19,240 nt of DNA. It comes from JBFISM01 sp041608535. GTDB taxonomy: Bacteria; Actinomycetota; Acidimicrobiia; Spongiisociales; UBA5794. Both the position numbers and the translations under genes were made by a program. The DNA lies in contig JBFISM010000067.1 of assembly GCA_041608535.1 (NCBI GenBank), positions 1 through 19,240 on the forward strand. The letters are read 5' to 3'. Of the stretch, positions 1-8,077 are shown piece by piece; positions within the stretch are counted from its first letter, which is position 1; every line of letters starts with the position of its first letter. The notes beneath the pieces were generated by a model that saw only the letters and a program-made list of their open reading frames with translations, was not told where the DNA came from and ran no database searches.

Positions 1-647
1 ATCATGTGCGCCTCGAGTGTGTGGAGCACGAGGTGGGCTGGGCCACCAACGACTTCACTGCGACGATACGCATTCGTCAAATTGCTCATGGTGAGGTACT
101 GGGCAGGTACCAGCCCGTGTGGCAAGACGTTGACGATCCCGTCCGCGACCACAGCAGTGCGCACGACGTCACCGGTGTTGCGAAGGGACACTCTGCGCAC
201 GAACCCGAAGCGCTCCGAAGCAGCCCAGCTGTAGCGCAGCGTCAGGCGGAGGTCGTCGTTGACCTCTTCGAAGAGCACGACATGACCCAGCACCGACTTG
301 GCGATGGCGCGCCTCACCTTCCCTCCACTGGGGCACGGTCCGAATGGTTCCCAAACCTGCTGCGTCTCTCCGTCCTCGAGACGGATGACCGTTGCCGGAC
401 CGGTGTTGCCCGCTGCCAGGTGGAGTCGGTCGTCTGTCTCGTAGGGAAACAGCGCAGTCGCCGCATCTCGGCGACCAGCGGTGAGTGGGCCCGAACTGGA
501 TATGAAGCACCACAGATCTGAGTCGCTGACCAGACTCATCAGGAACGGCTCCAGCTCATCGGCCCGCGGGATGACGTAGAACTCGGTGCCGTCGAGCTCG
601 ATGAGACCTTCGTCGCGGTCCGCGAGCGTTTCTTCGTGTTTCGCCAT
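1..647 (-). CDS. N-terminal part of a large GH94/GH149/GH161-like glycoside phosphorylase (runs off left edge)
   Basis: An open frame runs on the minus strand from an ATG at 647 (protein start MAKHEETLADRDEG) to the window edge without a stop, giving about 215 residues. Around residues 41-75 it reads SDSDLWCFISSSGPLTAGRR and then ALFPYETDDRLH. From memory, this pattern matches the N-terminal beta-sandwich of large (about 1100-residue) phosphorylase-like proteins related to GH94, including the beta-1,3-glucan phosphorylase families GH149 and GH161. Such enzymes split oligosaccharides with phosphate to give glucose 1-phosphate. There is no signal peptide, so it is probably cytoplasmic. The gene lies 148 nt after the GH3 gene in the same direction and could be the last cistron of the glucan operon. 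The ribosome binding site is weak, so the start is uncertain. The catalytic domain is outside the window, and the exact family and substrate are inferred from context. Confidence 0.6.
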   Translation of the reverse strand, partial: MAKHEETLADRDEGLIELDGTEFYVIPRADELEPFLMSLVSDSDLWCFISSSGPLTAGRRDAATALFPYETDDRLHLAAGNTGPATVIRLEDGETQQVWEPFGPCPSGGKVRRAIAKSVLGHVVLFEEVNDDLRLTLRYSWAASERFGFVRRVSLRNTGDVVRTAVVADGIVNVLPHGLVPAQYLTMSNLTNAYRRSEVVGGPAHLVLHTLEAHM

Positions 648-795
648 CGTTGCTACTCGACTCAGGCGTTCGCCGCGCGCCGGCCGGTTTGTTCCAACCT
701 GGTTTGTGACGTCCTGATGTGTGCGAGCCCGATCTGCGACAACCGTGCAGCGCGGCCCGAAGCACGCCTCCGCGGCACCGTCGTGAAACCGCCCG

Positions 796-2574
796 TCATT
801 CCACGACCTCCGGGTGTCTTGCTCTCTCGTCGACGGCGCCCCTCGCGGCGAGTCCGTGGCCTACCGGATATGACCAATCTGCCGCGGAGGTGTCGAGGTC
901 GGCGGCTCGTCCCGGCCAGGGTTGCGGTAGTCGACCCTCGAATGCAAACCGGCCGAGGAGCAATCCGGCCAGCTCCGTAGCCTCGCTCCCCGGAAGCCAC
1001 GCCGCCACAACGCTGTCTGCGCCGGCGAGAATCTCTGGGATGACCAGCGGGCGTCCTGAGAAGATCACCACGACGAGCCGATCGCACGCGGCTCGCATCC
1101 TGTCGAACACCACGAGGTCCTGCGTGCGCACCGTGGGAACCGCTCGATCGCCGAGACCCTCCGCATACGGGTCCTCGGCCAAACACACCAACCCGACCGC
1201 GACTCGATCATTCTCGGGGATTCGCCCATCGGCGAGATAGCGAAGCTCCGTCGTCACCTCCAACGCTTGGCGCAACGTGGTGCCTGCGGTGATGGGGCCG
1301 CTCGCTCCCTGCCACTCCACCGTCCACCCTCCACATTGCAGCCCGATGTCATCGGCGGCCGCACCGGCAAGCACCAACTCCCCTGGCACCGGGCGTAGCG
1401 GAAGCGTCCCGTCGTCAGTGAGCAACACGGCGCTTCTTCTCGCCGCCTCCGCTGCGAGAGCGCGATGCTCGGGTGCGCCGACCACCTCGATGTCTGGGCC
1501 CGCGGAAGCATCGCCCGCCGGCACGATCGATCGCTTCACGGTGAGGATCCGGCGCACGGCATCGTCGATGCGCGCCAGTGGGATACGGCCATCCGTCACC
1601 GCCTGCATCGTCGCGGTGATGAACCGCTCGAAGTCGAATGGCACCATGACCATGTCGATGCCTGCGGTCAGCGCAGCGACGACGGAGTCCTCGTAGCTCG
1701 GATCGATCTGATCGAGACCCATCCAGTCGGTCACCACGAAGCCATCGAACCCCAGCTCACCTTTCAGCACGTCTGTCAACAGATATCGGTGACTGTGGAG
1801 CTTGGCGCCGTTCCATGAGCTGTACGAGGCCATGACGGTGTGAGCTCCGGCTGCGATGCCGGCGCGATAAGGCGGCAAATGCACTTTGCGGAGCTCGTCC
1901 TCGTCGACCCGGGTGTCGCCCTGATCGATGTGCCACTCCGGACCCCATTCACGCCACCACTCGACCCAATCGGGACACCTTGCCGAACCCCAAGACGTGC
2001 CGCCGTCGCAGACGTAGTGCTTGAGACAGGCAGCGACGCCCAGATGCGCCGGATCGTCCTGCAGGCCTTGCACCATGGCGGCACCCAGCCGAGCCACGAG
2101 CTCGGTGCTGCGCCCAAAACCCTCGTAGGTTCGTCCCCACCGAATGTCTCGCGGCACCGCCACCGTGGGAGCAAAGGTCCAGGTCACGCCGGTGGCTGCC
2201 ATCTCGAGAGCGGTCGCCCGCCCGATTCTCCTGACCAGGTCCACGTCATCTACGGCGCCCAAACCGATGTTGTGTGGAAAGATCGTGGCGCCGCGCACGT
2301 TGCTGTGGCCGTGCACCGCGTCGGCGCCGTACACGATCGGGACACCGAGACGCGACTCCCGCGACGCCTCGACGAACGACCCGACCATGTCTTTCCACGA
2401 TTGGGGATCATTGGGAGACGGGTTGCCACCACCGCCGCTGAGAACCGATCCGATGGCGTAGTCGGCGACCTGAGCAGGCGTGATGCTGCCCTTTTCGACC
2501 TGAGTCATCTGACCGATCTTCTCGGCGAGCGTCATCTCGTCGATGACGCCGACATCCCAGCTCCGCACGGTCAC
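796..2574 (-). CDS. GH3 beta-glucosidase / exo-beta-glucanase
   Basis: This is a glycoside hydrolase family 3 enzyme that removes glucose from the non-reducing end of beta-glucans or oligosaccharides. In the 592-residue form, MTLAEKIGQM opens the TIM barrel near residue 14. YGADAVHGHSNVRGATIFPH follows at about 82-101 and KHYVCDGGT at about 186. FVVTDWMGLD contains the expected nucleophile, Asp283. LAEDPYAEGLGD near 466-477 matches the C-terminal-domain segment that carries the acid/base Glu. I chose the GTG at 2574 (VTVRSWDV) because a GGAG lies 8 nt upstream and because longer versions would overlap the GH16 gene and translate through a 13-bp hairpin. An ATG at 2694 is the main alternative, overlapping GH16 by 29 nt. 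With the chosen start there is no signal peptide, so the enzyme should be cytoplasmic and act on imported oligosaccharides. The exact substrate linkage cannot be read from the sequence. Confidence 0.9.
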   Translation of the reverse strand: MTVRSWDVGVIDEMTLAEKIGQMTQVEKGSITPAQVADYAIGSVLSGGGGNPSPNDPQSWKDMVGSFVEASRESRLGVPIVYGADAVHGHSNVRGATIFPHNIGLGAVDDVDLVRRIGRATALEMAATGVTWTFAPTVAVPRDIRWGRTYEGFGRSTELVARLGAAMVQGLQDDPAHLGVAACLKHYVCDGGTSWGSARCPDWVEWWREWGPEWHIDQGDTRVDEDELRKVHLPPYRAGIAAGAHTVMASYSSWNGAKLHSHRYLLTDVLKGELGFDGFVVTDWMGLDQIDPSYEDSVVAALTAGIDMVMVPFDFERFITATMQAVTDGRIPLARIDDAVRRILTVKRSIVPAGDASAGPDIEVVGAPEHRALAAEAARRSAVLLTDDGTLPLRPVPGELVLAGAAADDIGLQCGGWTVEWQGASGPITAGTTLRQALEVTTELRYLADGRIPENDRVAVGLVCLAEDPYAEGLGDRAVPTVRTQDLVVFDRMRAACDRLVVVIFSGRPLVIPEILAGADSVVAAWLPGSEATELAGLLLGRFAFEGRLPQPWPGRAADLDTSAADWSYPVGHGLAARGAVDERARHPEVVE

Positions 2575-2602
2575 GGCACCGGCTCCGCACTCATCACAAC
2601 GG

Positions 2603-2636
2603 ACTCCGGTCGGGACATCCACATCCCGACCGGAGT
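2603..2636 (-). terminator. 13-bp perfect hairpin between GH16 and GH3 genes
   Basis: Arms ACTCCGGTCGGGA (2603-2615) and TCCCGACCGGAGT (2624-2636) pair perfectly around an 8-nt loop. The hairpin starts 29 nt after the GH16 stop on the minus strand and ends 28 nt before the chosen GH3 GTG. No T-run follows, so it is not a standard Rho-independent terminator. It may be a partial terminator or an mRNA 3'-end stabiliser that lets the secreted enzyme be made in a different amount from GH3. Confidence 0.6.
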
Positions 2637-2665
2637 GCCAATCTGTGCAACCGCACCCGCTTGCG

Positions 2666-5600
2666 TCATGGAACGAACTCGAACGATCCGACATCGCACG
2701 CGGCGTCTCTGGAGACGCCCCGCTGATCGGTGTCCGGGCAGACCGCAACGTCGGCCGCATCGATGGCTGCGCTCCCGGCCTGCAACGCATGCGTCAGCGT
2801 CGGTCCGCCGTTGTCGGCGAGCGCATCGAGCCCGGCGTCGGCCACGACCTGGTCGGTGCCGACCGGGTCGCACGTCCCATCGGTGAACACGTTGTTGCCC
2901 AGCGAGTTGAGGGCCACCGCACCTGCACCGAAGGGTGCCAGGAAGCAGCCGAACTCGCCGTTGGCGGCCACGATCGTGTTCTGCAGGTTGAGCGTGGCGC
3001 TGGCGTCGGTGAACGTGCCGACGAACAACCCACCGGCCGTGCCTGCGGGCACAGCCGTGTTCCCGGTCACCGTGGTGTTCGTCAAGGTGGCAACCCCGTC
3101 GGTGATGAACATCGCCCCACCGTGCCACGCCGTCGACGTGTTACCGCTGATGGTCGAGTTCACCACGTTGACCTCGCCGAGGGTGCGGAAACCGCCGCCC
3201 ACGTCGGTGGCCACGTTGCCGCTGATCGTGCTCCGCACGACGTTGGTGGTCGTGTTGAAGAAGCTGAACACGCCACCGCCTGCCCAGCCGGAGTCGTTGT
3301 CCGCCACCGTACTGTCGATCAAGTCGAGCGTGGCGAACTCACCGTTGTAGATGCCGGCGCCGCCTTGCCAGAAGTCGCCGGCGTCGGTCGTCATCGAGCA
3401 TCCGGTGACCGTGACGTGATCCAGGATCAACGACCCGTTGTTCAGCACACACCCGGCCAGCTGGAACCCGAACCCGTTCGTCATCGCCACGTGGGACACG
3501 CTGACGTTGGCGCCCGCATCGACGATGAGCACCCGATCCGTGGCCTGCCCGTTCATCGAGATGCCGGGGGCATCACCTGCGTCGATGGTCACGTCCCGGC
3601 TCGTCACGATGGGTCCGAACAGGTTCATCGCCCCTCCGGCGAGCGCCGGATCGAAGGTGATGGTTCCACCGTCGGCGATGTCGGTGACTGCCTTCCGCAA
3701 CGAACCGCTGCCGCTGTCGTTCAGGTTCGTCACCACGATCTCGGTCGGTGGCGGCAAGGGGACCAGCCGCACCTGGTCGAGGAGCAGCGAGCCCGTCGCC
3801 GTTCCTGCGTCGGGCAACTGGAAGCCGTAGCCCCACACGTCGCTGAGCGTCAACCCATCGTTGGGTGCGCCGGCGGGTTGCTCGGCGCTGCGCACCAGAT
3901 CGGTGAACGGGATGGACACCTGCTGCCAGCCGGCGACGTCGTCGACGAAGGTTGCCTCGAACCGCTCCGCCGTATCGGGCGCCGAAAACACACGGACGTA
4001 GTCCACCGTGTACTCCTGTGGGAGCTCGAGGTTCGGGTCGATGGAACCGCCGAAGTTGCCGCCGATGGCGAAGTTGAGCAGGAGGAAGAACGGCTTGTCG
4101 AAGACCCACGGCCCCGGTACGTCACCCGGCGTGGCCTGGTGATACTGGATGCCGTCGACGTACCAGGTGATCAGGTTCGGCTCCCACTCCACGGTGAACG
4201 TGTGGTAGTCGTTGAACACCGGTTCGCCGAAGTCCCAAATGCCGCCGAAGCTGGCGCCGCCCGAGTACCCGGGTCCGTGGATGGTCCCGAAGATCTCGTT
4301 GGGCAGCCGGCTCACGTACTCCATGAAGTCGATCTCGCCGGCAGCCGGCCACGGGTTGCGCACGATGTCGGTACCGAGGCTCCAGAAGGCCGGCCACAGG
4401 CCATCGCCCCCGTTGGGCACCCGCAGTCGCGACTCGATGCGCCCGTAGGTGAACTCCTTGCGCTCCTGCGTGAGCAGCCGGGCCGAGGTGTACTCACAGG
4501 TGCCGTAGTAGCACTCGAGCGATCCGTCGGCCTCGGCAAGGGTGATGACCAGGTTGCCCTCGCCGTCCATGGCGGCGTTGGCGGGATCGTCGGTGTAGTA
4601 CTGACGCTCCTCGTTGCCCCAGCCGTTCTTACCATCCGGAGTCACGTCGCCGATCTCGTATCCCCAGTTCTCCGGGTTCGGCGGCGTGCCGGCGGGATCG
4701 TTGAACTCGTCGCTCCAGGCCAGTTCCCAGCCGTCCGGACCCGGATCGGGGGCGCGATTGTCCTTCACCTCGAGGGTGATGACATCGCCATCCCCGGAGC
4801 CGTAGTACCAGAAGCTCAACGCCTCTGCGCCCGACCAGTCCTGCCCGAGCGGGAAGTCGCGACCGAAGCTCGCGTCGGAGCCACCTGCGGTGATCGGCTG
4901 ACCATCGAAGGTGGATCCGTTGAACGGCACCACGTCGGGGTCGCACGGGAGACCACTCTCATTGAAGCGGAAGTGGAAGACGAGGTCGGTGAGACCGTCG
5001 CCGTTGGCGTCCTCTTCGTGACGCACCGCGACCCCCGTCTTCTTGTTGACGTGGGTCTCGGTTGCGTTCCCCATCGACACCGTCGTGTGGTCCACGGTGG
5101 TGGCATCGAAGTCGGGGGTGCCGTAGAGGATGATTGGCACGACGCCGTTGCCTTGGTTGCACACCGGCCCCTCGACGGCGATGTCGACGTTGCGCGGGAC
5201 CGTCGCCTCCAGCACGCCCTCGAAGTCGCCTTGGCCGGGGACGGCTAGCGGGTCACCCGGGGTGAACTCGGGGTTCGCCAGCGTGACGTTGTCCGTTGCC
5301 TCCCAGAGGTGGGGGAACAGCTCGAAGTCGTCGAGCAGGTTCGGGTCGTACGGATCGTTGTCGATGATCAGCGCCGAGGACTGCCGGATGAAGCCGAGCT
5401 CGACGTCGACCGGGTTGGAGAGACGCAGCACGACCCGCAGCGTGCCGGTGAACTTGTTGTTGTCCGCCGTGGGGATCGAGAAGCTCTGCTCCTGCGGGCC
5501 GCCCTTCACGAACGTCAACGTTCCGCTGGCGGGCGTGTAGTCGCGCTCCGCCTCGGCCGTCGCGGGCTCCGTGGTGTAGTCGACGCTCACCGCATCCGGG

Positions 5601-6946
5601 TCGCTGTCGACCATCGGGCGGTTCAGCTTGACAGTGATGTTCCCCGTGGTGCCCTCATCGACGTTGAAGATGCCTTGGCTGAAGGCCACGTTGAGGGGAA
5701 TCGACCCCGCAGAGCCGAACAAGCTCACCCCGTCCAAGTACCACGTGTACTCGTTGCCGTCGGTGTTGAGGGCGCCGAATGCCCAGCCGTGCATCTCCTG
5801 GCGAGTGAAGCCGTCGTTGGGAGCTCCGTTGCCGATGTCCTTGCGGAAGAAGTCATCGAAGGAGAACTCGAAGTACCGCCAGCCGCTGAAGTCATCCACC
5901 AGCGCCACCGACCACCGCTCGGCGTCGTCGCCCGTCGAACCGGGGTTGCGATTCTCAATCAGGTCGATGAAGAGATCGGTGCCGGTGTTCTGGCCGTAGA
6001 GCCAGAAGGCGAACCCTGCGTAGGAAGACCAATCCTGGGGCGTCCACGTGTCGAGCGCATCGTTGGAGAAGTTGTGGATGAACCCGGCGAAGGAGCCCAC
6101 GGTCATGGTCGTGGCGATCGCCGAGTTCGGCGTTCCGTACTCGAAGCTCAACGGCGGCGCCGCCTCGTTGGCGATCCCCACGGGGCTGCCATCGCTGAAC
6201 GTGAAGTAGCCGACCGGCACGCCCGTCGCAGCATCCGCTCCGATGGGCATAGCGCCGGGGGCCAGGTCGTCGAAGTCGTCGATCACGTGATTCTCGATGC
6301 CGAAGTCGTCGAAATACACGGTGTCCACGCCCTGGGGGAGCACGATGGCCCACGCCCAAATCTCGGTCAGCGTGAAGCCGTCGTCCGGGGCCCCGCCCGG
6401 CTGGAAATCGGTAGCCCGGGTGAAGTCGGACCACGGAATGAAGATCCGCTGCCAGCCGGCGGTGTCGTCGGTGAAGACGTAGTCGAAGCGCTCCGAGGTG
6501 TCGGCGTTGGGATCCGACCGGTTGTCCGAGATCTCCGCCTGGTAGGCGAGCCCGGAACCGGTGCCGTAGAACCAGAAGCTGAAGCCGTCGGTCAAGCTCC
6601 AGTCCTGCGGTGCCGTCGTGGCGTACTCGCCACCGAACCCACCGAAGTCGGTGACGTTGAAGTCGGCCTCAACGATTCCGTTGTCGCCGCTCTGCGCCGG
6701 ACGGGCCAACGCATCGGTGTCGGCGACCGTCAGCGGCGTCGTCGTCACCGTGCTGCCGCCGAAGAACGTGAACCAGTTCCCCGGCAGTCCAGCCTCGAAA
6801 TCGGCCAGCTTGTCCGGACCCACCGGCGGTGCGGCTTGGGCAGATGGTGGTCCGGCCGGCAGCAGTACGACCATGGTTGCTGCCAGCAGCAACGCGATTG
6901 CGGCGGTCGTGATGCGACGGTTCCCTCTCGTTATCGGGCGGTTCAT
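2666..6946 (-). CDS. Secreted multidomain GH16 endo-beta-glucanase (laminarinase-like) nested in a CBM11-like module
   Basis: This 1426-residue exported enzyme probably cuts beta-1,3-glucan. The ATG at 6946 (MNRPITRGNRR) is chosen because GGGAGGG lies just upstream and a signal peptide follows, ending near SAQA (about 38). Domains in order are: CBM11-like module 1 (about 47-217), module 2 (222-410), Calx-beta (416-531), and module 3 beginning at 537. Module 3 is interrupted by a VDI...VVPIILYG module (about 587-686), resumes (687-733), is interrupted by GH16 (739-988), and ends at about 1062. A right-handed beta-helix follows (1069-1426) with a terminal 'choice-of-anchor Q'-like segment (GGPTLTHALQAGSAAID). 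GH16 shows WELAWSDEFND, then GEIDFMEY with catalytic Glu871 and Glu876 and the helper Asp873, and ends at VDYVRVF. The gene follows permease 2 after 38 nt. GH16 assignment is firm. Laminarin as substrate follows from the motif and neighbours. CBM11 is the closest fold I recognise, not a proven family. Confidence 0.92.
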   Translation of the reverse strand: MNRPITRGNRRITTAAIALLLAATMVVLLPAGPPSAQAAPPVGPDKLADFEAGLPGNWFTFFGGSTVTTTPLTVADTDALARPAQSGDNGIVEADFNVTDFGGFGGEYATTAPQDWSLTDGFSFWFYGTGSGLAYQAEISDNRSDPNADTSERFDYVFTDDTAGWQRIFIPWSDFTRATDFQPGGAPDDGFTLTEIWAWAIVLPQGVDTVYFDDFGIENHVIDDFDDLAPGAMPIGADAATGVPVGYFTFSDGSPVGIANEAAPPLSFEYGTPNSAIATTMTVGSFAGFIHNFSNDALDTWTPQDWSSYAGFAFWLYGQNTGTDLFIDLIENRNPGSTGDDAERWSVALVDDFSGWRYFEFSFDDFFRKDIGNGAPNDGFTRQEMHGWAFGALNTDGNEYTWYLDGVSLFGSAGSIPLNVAFSQGIFNVDEGTTGNITVKLNRPMVDSDPDAVSVDYTTEPATAEAERDYTPASGTLTFVKGGPQEQSFSIPTADNNKFTGTLRVVLRLSNPVDVELGFIRQSSALIIDNDPYDPNLLDDFELFPHLWEATDNVTLANPEFTPGDPLAVPGQGDFEGVLEATVPRNVDIAVEGPVCNQGNGVVPIILYGTPDFDATTVDHTTVSMGNATETHVNKKTGVAVRHEEDANGDGLTDLVFHFRFNESGLPCDPDVVPFNGSTFDGQPITAGGSDASFGRDFPLGQDWSGAEALSFWYYGSGDGDVITLEVKDNRAPDPGPDGWELAWSDEFNDPAGTPPNPENWGYEIGDVTPDGKNGWGNEERQYYTDDPANAAMDGEGNLVITLAEADGSLECYYGTCEYTSARLLTQERKEFTYGRIESRLRVPNGGDGLWPAFWSLGTDIVRNPWPAAGEIDFMEYVSRLPNEIFGTIHGPGYSGGASFGGIWDFGEPVFNDYHTFTVEWEPNLITWYVDGIQYHQATPGDVPGPWVFDKPFFLLLNFAIGGNFGGSIDPNLELPQEYTVDYVRVFSAPDTAERFEATFVDDVAGWQQVSIPFTDLVRSAEQPAGAPNDGLTLSDVWGYGFQLPDAGTATGSLLLDQVRLVPLPPPTEIVVTNLNDSGSGSLRKAVTDIADGGTITFDPALAGGAMNLFGPIVTSRDVTIDAGDAPGISMNGQATDRVLIVDAGANVSVSHVAMTNGFGFQLAGCVLNNGSLILDHVTVTGCSMTTDAGDFWQGGAGIYNGEFATLDLIDSTVADNDSGWAGGGVFSFFNTTTNVVRSTISGNVATDVGGGFRTLGEVNVVNSTISGNTSTAWHGGAMFITDGVATLTNTTVTGNTAVPAGTAGGLFVGTFTDASATLNLQNTIVAANGEFGCFLAPFGAGAVALNSLGNNVFTDGTCDPVGTDQVVADAGLDALADNGGPTLTHALQAGSAAIDAADVAVCPDTDQRGVSRDAACDVGSFEFVP
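3983..4729 (-). other. GH16 catalytic domain inserted in CBM11-like module 3
   Basis: This segment encodes the catalytic domain, from WELAWSDEF to VDYVRVF. It sits between SFWYYGSGDGDVITLEVKDN plus a short linker on the N-side and DTAERFEATFVDDVAGWQQ on the C-side. In uninterrupted module 1 the corresponding pieces (FSFWFYGTG, then EISDNR, then DTSERFDYVFTDDTAGWQ) are contiguous. The enzyme therefore occupies a loop of the binding module. The reading frame is continuous throughout. Confidence 0.8.
4892..5188 (-). other. Second inserted module in CBM11-like module 3, shared with the propeller protein
   Basis: Residues about 587-686 begin VDIAVEGPVCNQGNGVVPII and continue with TPDFDATTVDHTTVSMGNA, HEEDANGDGLTDLVFHFRF and GLPCDPD. 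The same order of motifs ends the propeller protein at 14295-15767: VDIMPG, KKGVIPIAVLGSDTF, TAIDVTTLEFA, DVNSDGFADLVSHF. A Ca-binding-like DANGDGLTD loop and two cysteines are visible. The function of this small secreted-protein module is unknown to me. Confidence 0.65.
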
Positions 6947-6984
6947 CCCAATTCCCTCCCATTCCCTCGGACGAGACGACTCGA

Positions 6985-8076
6985 TCATTTACTAACCCCG
7001 GCAAGGCTGGCGCCCTGCAGGAAGACTTTCTGCACGGCGAAGAACAGCAGCACCGGAATCGCCATCCCCAGAAGCGCCGTGGCCTGAATGAGGTGCGGCT
7101 GCTGCGCATAGAGCGCGTTGAACTGTTGCATTGCCACCGAGATCGGCTGCAGCTCGGGCTGGGCAGCGAGGTAGATCAGCGGCTCGAAGAAGTCGTTCCA
7201 GGCGAAGAAGAAGTGGAACAAGGACACGGCGACGATGGCCGGCTTGGCGTTCGGCAAGATCACCGAGACCAACGTCCGAAGCGGGCTGGCGCCATCGATG
7301 GCGGCGGCTTCGTCGAGCGCCTTCGGGATCGTCAGGAAGTATTGACGTAGCAGAAAGATGTTGTAGGCGTTGGCGAAGAAGTGCGGCACCAGCAACGGCA
7401 GCCACGTGCCAGTCCAACCGATCCACGTGAAGAACGCAAAGGTGGGTACGAGCGTGACGTATCTCGGCAGGATGATCGTCGAGATGAGAATGAGAAAGAG
7501 CGTCTTCTTGAACGGAATCCGGAATCGGGAGAAGCCATACGCCACGGCGATGGATGACGCCAGGGTGCCGACGACGCCGATGGCTGCGATGGCAAAGGTG
7601 TTGAACAAGATCCGTGTCAGATCGAGCGTGTCCCAGGCGGTCGAGTAGTTATCCCACCTCGGGGCCGTCGTGTAGGCGGCCTCGAGCTGCCTCCACCTCC
7701 CCTCCCATTCGATGAAGCCGGCATCAGGGTCAGCCGGATCCACGAAGGTGCTCGACTCGCGCCCCGGTTGCACCAGCGCAAGCCCCCGCACCTCCCCATC
7801 GATGGGCACCTGGAGAACGGGTACCTCTTCGCCCTCGTACTCGAAGGTCTCGGGGAGCGAAGGAAGTACCGGAGCAGCCGGATCGGAGATCATCGGCAAA
7901 TCCTTGAGCGAAGTGACCGCCATGTATCCCAGCGGAGACAGATAGCCGATCAGAAGCAGCGACGTCAGGAACGTGACGATCGCTCCGACGAGAAAGCGCC
8001 TCATCTGAGGAGAGGACGTGCTGTGCTGCGGTTCCGCCGTCAGCTTCTCGAGCTTGTTCGTGGTTGCGGTGGCCAT
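6985..8076 (-). CDS. Carbohydrate ABC transporter permease, MalG/CebG type
   Basis: This inner-membrane subunit of a CUT1-family sugar importer pairs with the permease encoded just upstream. The 363-residue form starts at the ATG at 8076 (MATATTNKLEK), which has GGGGGAG upstream and lies one base after the previous stop. A 19-residue longer start exists but would overlap the partner gene. The EAA loop that docks the ATPase is at about 255-277 (DEAAAIDGASPLRTLVSVIL, then PNAKPA). The outward loop after the first membrane segment is unusually long: between SLKDLP and DNYSTAW there is an extra stretch (about 77-136) with EGEEVPVLQVPIDGEVRGLA and SSTFVDP. It is probably a small beta-rich extracytoplasmic insert. 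The substrate is inferred to be beta-gluco-oligosaccharides from the adjacent GH16 and GH3 genes. Confidence 0.9.
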   Translation of the reverse strand: MATATTNKLEKLTAEPQHSTSSPQMRRFLVGAIVTFLTSLLLIGYLSPLGYMAVTSLKDLPMISDPAAPVLPSLPETFEYEGEEVPVLQVPIDGEVRGLALVQPGRESSTFVDPADPDAGFIEWEGRWRQLEAAYTTAPRWDNYSTAWDTLDLTRILFNTFAIAAIGVVGTLASSIAVAYGFSRFRIPFKKTLFLILISTIILPRYVTLVPTFAFFTWIGWTGTWLPLLVPHFFANAYNIFLLRQYFLTIPKALDEAAAIDGASPLRTLVSVILPNAKPAIVAVSLFHFFFAWNDFFEPLIYLAAQPELQPISVAMQQFNALYAQQPHLIQATALLGMAIPVLLFFAVQKVFLQGASLAGVSK

Positions 8077-8077
8077 C

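Noticed and set aside
2543..5248. Very long plus-strand open frame (about 900 codons) opposite the GH16 gene
   Set aside because: It lacks any recognisable domain and has a composition rich in Arg, Val, Gly and His. It is antisense to clear GH16, CBM-like and beta-helix coding sequence, as expected from high-GC codon bias.
5309..7087. Second long plus-strand frame (about 590 codons) opposite the GH16 gene
   Set aside because: Same reasoning: it has no domain, no ribosome binding site, and lies antisense to the signal peptide and repeated modules of a well supported gene.
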